From: Actinoplanes sp. N902-109
GTDB lineage: Bacteria > Actinomycetota > Actinomycetes > Mycobacteriales > Micromonosporaceae
DNA: 64,000 nt
Reading direction: 5' to 3'
Assembly: GCF_000389965.1 (NCBI RefSeq)
Contig: NC_021191.1
Location: forward strand, 621,501 to 685,500
Positions 61,174-64,000 of the stretch are shown piece after piece (position 1 is the first letter of the stretch; every line of letters starts with the position of its first letter). The position numbers and the translations under genes were made by a program. The notes under the pieces are model-generated. The model was not told the origin of the DNA. It ran no database searches and saw only the letters and a program-made list of their open reading frames with translations.

Positions 61174-62585
61174 TTCTCAGTCCTTAGTCTGCGGCGGGCG
61201 GCCCGGGCGGCGCGCATCCCGAAGCGGGAGATGCGATAGCCGACCTTGCCGCTGAACATGTCGATCTGCAGGCGGGCCTTGCGCAGCTCGCCGTCGCGTT
61301 TCTTGAGCTCGTCCTCGACGTGGCGGATCCGGATGTGCGCGTCGGCCAGCTGCTCCTCGAGACGGCGTACGCGCTCCTCGTGCTCCCGCAACGAGTCCGG
61401 GACCACCGATGCCGTCGGCGGTACGGGGTCCGGGGTCAGCCCCGCGGCGGCCAGCAGCACCGCGGTCAGCGAGGGCACATCCCCGGCGTGCGGCCACGGC
61501 TGGTCGTAGCCACCGGCGAGCAGCGTCTCCGCGAAGCGTTGGATCGCTTCCGTGGGCGCGACGTGCGAGTCGGCGAGGGCGGTCAGCCGGTCGCCGTCGA
61601 CGATCACGGAGTCGGCCGTGCCGCCGAACGATGCCCAGGTCGCCAGCAACCGCCGCAGCTCCGGCAGGTCGTGGCGCAGGCAGGCCCCGATCAGCAGCTC
61701 CTCCAGCAGCCGCCCGTCCGGCAGCGGCGGCAGCGGCCCGTCGCCCAGGATCGCCGGGGGCAACGACAGCGGGCCGGCCGGCCCGCGGAACGCCAGCACC
61801 AGCCAGGCGGGCGCGAGTTCGGGACCCAGGCCGCCCCGGATGGCGGTGGCCGTCAACCGGCGTGGGTCGCTGAGCACCGGGCGTGCGGCGTAGGCCTCCG
61901 CGGTCACGCTTGCCGCAGCGGCTGCCAGTGCGCCGGCCGGGCCGTAGCGCAGCCGTTGTTCGTCGACCACCAGTGCGGGCGCCGACGGCAGCGGCCAGGC
62001 GGTGCCGGACCAGCCGAGGGTCAGCCCCTCGCCGGTCAGCGCGGACCGCAGCCGGTCGGGGGTGCCGGGTTTGGTCTCGTCGTACTCGCCGACCGGTCGC
62101 CAGTCGGCGTCGGTGTGCGCGGCGGTCGCGGTGACCCGGTCGACCAGCCGGTGCACGCCCAGCTCGTTCTCCACCGCGAGCAGCAGCGCGCCCCCGGGCC
62201 GCAGGCTGCGGCTGAGCACCCGGACGCCCTCCGCCCAGTCGTACTGCGGGCCCTCCACCGAGCACAGCCGGCCCACCCCGTCGAGCGCCACCACCAGGTC
62301 GTACTGCTCGTTCTCGGGCAGCTTGGCCAGCGTTCCACACAGGACGTCGAACCCGGCCGCGCTGAGGGCGGTCGCTTCCGGCTCCGAGCGGATCAGGCAG
62401 GTGACTTCCCCGTACGCCCGCAGCACGTCGACGACCGACATCTCGTGCGGACCGGCGACGAGCACCCGCCCACCGGCCGGGATCAGCGCCTCCACTGCTC
62501 GCAGGAGGTAGCCGTACGCGGGGCCACCGGCCGGAGCCGCGTCGGACCAGCCGGCCATCTCACCACCGAGGTGTCGAAGGGTCAC
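61170..62585 (-). CDS. SAM-methyltransferase-like protein with C-terminal coiled coil
   Basis: 471 residues from GTG at 62585 (GGAGG about 5 nt upstream). Residues about 25-145 look like a Rossmann methyltransferase (LIPAGGRVLVAGPHE, then YDLVVALDGVG, then LRPGGALLLAVENELG). A middle region of unclear fold (150-370) is followed by a coiled coil rich in Glu/Arg (LREHEERVRRLEEQLADAHI, about 400-445). It probably modifies a glycan or acts as a scaffold in the surface-sugar cluster. Confidence 0.65.
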   Translation of the reverse strand: MTLRHLGGEMAGWSDAAPAGGPAYGYLLRAVEALIPAGGRVLVAGPHEMSVVDVLRAYGEVTCLIRSEPEATALSAAGFDVLCGTLAKLPENEQYDLVVALDGVGRLCSVEGPQYDWAEGVRVLSRSLRPGGALLLAVENELGVHRLVDRVTATAAHTDADWRPVGEYDETKPGTPDRLRSALTGEGLTLGWSGTAWPLPSAPALVVDEQRLRYGPAGALAAAAASVTAEAYAARPVLSDPRRLTATAIRGGLGPELAPAWLVLAFRGPAGPLSLPPAILGDGPLPPLPDGRLLEELLIGACLRHDLPELRRLLATWASFGGTADSVIVDGDRLTALADSHVAPTEAIQRFAETLLAGGYDQPWPHAGDVPSLTAVLLAAAGLTPDPVPPTASVVPDSLREHEERVRRLEEQLADAHIRIRHVEDELKKRDGELRKARLQIDMFSGKVGYRISRFGMRAARAARRRLRTEK

Positions 62586-62667
62586 TGTGCCTCCTCTGGC
62601 ATGCCCTCATGGCCCTCACCGTCGCGGCCGTCGATCCGTGACGCCAGGTGAGGTTCGGTGCAATCGG

Positions 62668-63480
62668 TCATGCCGCAGCCCACCCCAGCGTCACGCGCAG
62701 TTCCGCGGGCGAGGCGAGCACGTCGGCGCCCAGTTCGGCGAGCGCCGAGGCGGTGGCGACCTGCGGGTCGGGGAACGCGGCGTGGAACTCCGGCCACTGC
62801 CGGCGGATCCGCTGGGCGATCGTGTCGACCTCGCCGGCCAGGTGCATCGGGTCGCCGTAGACGGCCGGTTCGCAGCCCACCGCGGCGCCGTACAGCACCG
62901 CGCTGCTCAGCCGGTTGGATGCGACGCGCTGGTGCCGGCGCAGCTCGTCGAGCTGGTTGTGCAGGAACCGGGTGTTGGTATCGCGCCAGCGCAGCCCGCG
63001 GTAGCCGTGGCAGACCACCCGCCCGGCCTGCTCGTAGCGCCGCCGGGTGCGGTCGTCCTGGTACTCGTGCCAGTACAGGCAGAAGGTGACCGGACCGGCC
63101 TCGGTCGCCAGGACCTCGTCGATCAGCCGCTGATGGTCGCCGGCGATGTGCTGGCCCTCCCAGCCGTGGAACGGGTAGTAGATGGTGCCCTCGCGCGGTG
63201 CCGCCGGGTCCACCGGGGCAGCCGTCCGCAGCAGGTAGAGGAACGGCGCGCCGACGACGGTGGCGTAGCGCCGGCCCATCGACCGGGCCCGCCGCCGGGT
63301 CTGCTCGGACCACACGAAGATCGGCCGGCCGGAGACGTACGGTGTGCCCGCCCCGAGCCCGTCCACCACGTTCCAGCCGTGCTGCAGGTACCCGTCGATC
63401 CGCGGCGGGTCGTCCGGGTCCAGCCCGCAGTACGCGGCCAGCACGTGCGCGTGGCCGTAGAAGTGGTTCGCGTGGTGCAC
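62668..63480 (-). CDS. Unknown protein in surface-glycan cluster
   Basis: 270 residues from GTG at 63480, with GGAGCTGAG upstream. It contains HHANHFYGHAHVLAAYCGLD near the start and YYPFHGWEGQHIAGDHQRLI in the middle, both His/Tyr-rich. I do not recognise the family. It resembles surface-polysaccharide or glycosyltransferase-type accessory genes by position only. An 82-bp gap separates it from the methyltransferase-like gene downstream. Confidence 0.6.
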   Translation of the reverse strand: MHHANHFYGHAHVLAAYCGLDPDDPPRIDGYLQHGWNVVDGLGAGTPYVSGRPIFVWSEQTRRRARSMGRRYATVVGAPFLYLLRTAAPVDPAAPREGTIYYPFHGWEGQHIAGDHQRLIDEVLATEAGPVTFCLYWHEYQDDRTRRRYEQAGRVVCHGYRGLRWRDTNTRFLHNQLDELRRHQRVASNRLSSAVLYGAAVGCEPAVYGDPMHLAGEVDTIAQRIRRQWPEFHAAFPDPQVATASALAELGADVLASPAELRVTLGWAAA

Positions 63481-63484
63481 CGGC

Positions 63485-64000
63485 TCAGCTCCCCAGAACG
63501 CCGCGGAGGGTCTCGACCACGCGGTCCTGGTCCGGGTCGGAAAGGTCGTAGAACAGCGGGAGCGAGATCTCCTCGGCGTAGAAGGCCTCGGCGTTGGGGC
63601 ACATGCCCCGCCGGTAGCCGAGATCCTCGTAGACCGGGTGCCAGTACGCCGGGATGTAGTTCACCTGCACCCCGATGCCGGCCGCCCGCAACCGTTCGAA
63701 GACCTCACGACGGCGACCATCCAGGATCCGTACGGGATAGAGGTGCCGCATCGGATCCACGTAGTCCCGGGTCACCGGCAGCCGCAGTCCCGGTACGTCG
63801 GCGAGCAGCGCGTCGTAGCGGGCCGTGAGCGCCACCCGCCGAGCCTTGAACGCGCTGAGCCTGCGCAGTTGCGAGCTGCCGAGCGCACACAGCACGTCGG
63901 GCAGCCGGTAGTTGAGGCCGAACTCGTGCACCTCGTGGAACCACGGACCCTCGTCCGGGCGGCGCAGGTTGTCGCGCACCACGCCGACCGAGCGGAACGT
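63485..64000 (-). CDS. DegT/DnrJ/EryC1-family aminotransferase (PseC-like), C-terminal part, cut by right edge
   Basis: About 172 residues are visible. EVHEFGLNYRLPDVLCALGSSQL is the DegT family's conserved segment near the active site, and HLYPVRILDGRRREVFERLR and VNYIPAYWHPVYEDLGYRRG are typical of PseC, which makes the 4-amino sugar in pseudaminic acid synthesis. The PLP Lys lies beyond the edge. It is the first visible gene of the minus-strand cluster, 4 nt before the unknown gene. Confidence 0.88.
   Translation of the reverse strand, partial: TFRSVGVVRDNLRRPDEGPWFHEVHEFGLNYRLPDVLCALGSSQLRRLSAFKARRVALTARYDALLADVPGLRLPVTRDYVDPMRHLYPVRILDGRRREVFERLRAAGIGVQVNYIPAYWHPVYEDLGYRRGMCPNAEAFYAEEISLPLFYDLSDPDQDRVVETLRGVLGS

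Overview
The window is very GC-rich, with dense, overlapping, translationally coupled genes, frequent GTG starts and a non-mycobacterial type VII secretion (T7SS/ESX) locus. This points to a filamentous actinomycete. A member of the Micromonosporaceae, such as an Actinoplanes relative, is my best guess, but it is inferred from gene content rather than from a marker gene. No rRNA, tRNA, CRISPR array or transposase was seen.

Positions 1-16825 (minus strand) hold a toxin/effector operon: a YbaB-like protein, a WXG100-like protein with 23-residue repeats, and a giant modular polymorphic toxin that runs off the left edge. The toxin begins with a CpnT-like helical secretion domain and a roughly 750-residue Pro/Thr-rich linker. 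It continues with a four-times repeated module resembling a GT-B glycosyltransferase, two tandem near-identical Fic-like domains, and repeated His/Cys protease-like motifs. A 4-nt difference between two nearly identical internal repeats puts a frameshift at about 6780. The natural product is therefore either truncated (2966 aa) or, if the shift is bypassed or is an assembly error, more than 5100 aa.

Positions 17062-37782 (plus strand) form the divergent T7SS apparatus operon: two small WXG100 proteins, a 269-aa WXG100-like protein, a huge Gly/Pro-repeat PPE/WXG-like protein, a small charged protein, EccC (three ATPase domains), EccD and EccB. These are followed by a 1193-aa repeat-linked protein with a degenerate ADP-ribosyltransferase-like C-terminus, an EccA-type AAA+ ATPase fused to a right-handed beta-helix, and a second YbaB-like protein. 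No EccE or mycosin (MycP) gene lies in the window.

Positions 37769-48258 look like a regulatory and accessory block. It has two AfsR/SARP-type regulators with ATPase domains (minus strand), a small conserved-looking protein, a LuxR-type regulator lacking the phosphoacceptor Asp, and a second copy of the pseudo-ART architecture (1044 aa).

Positions 48308-59452 are mostly ordinary: a secreted M1 aminopeptidase, a TetR regulator, a truncated S66 carboxypeptidase remnant, a DHA2-type MFS exporter, and a stand-alone receiver protein divergent from a membrane GGDEF-EAL protein. They end with an ECF sigma/anti-sigma/ABC transporter operon that has a perfect CRP-type palindrome upstream.

Positions 59381-64000 (minus strand) are part of a nonulosonic (pseudaminic-like) acid or surface-glycan cluster: a PseG/SpsG-like hydrolase, an SpsF-like cytidylyltransferase, a methyltransferase-like protein, an unknown protein and a DegT/PseC-like aminotransferase cut by the right edge.
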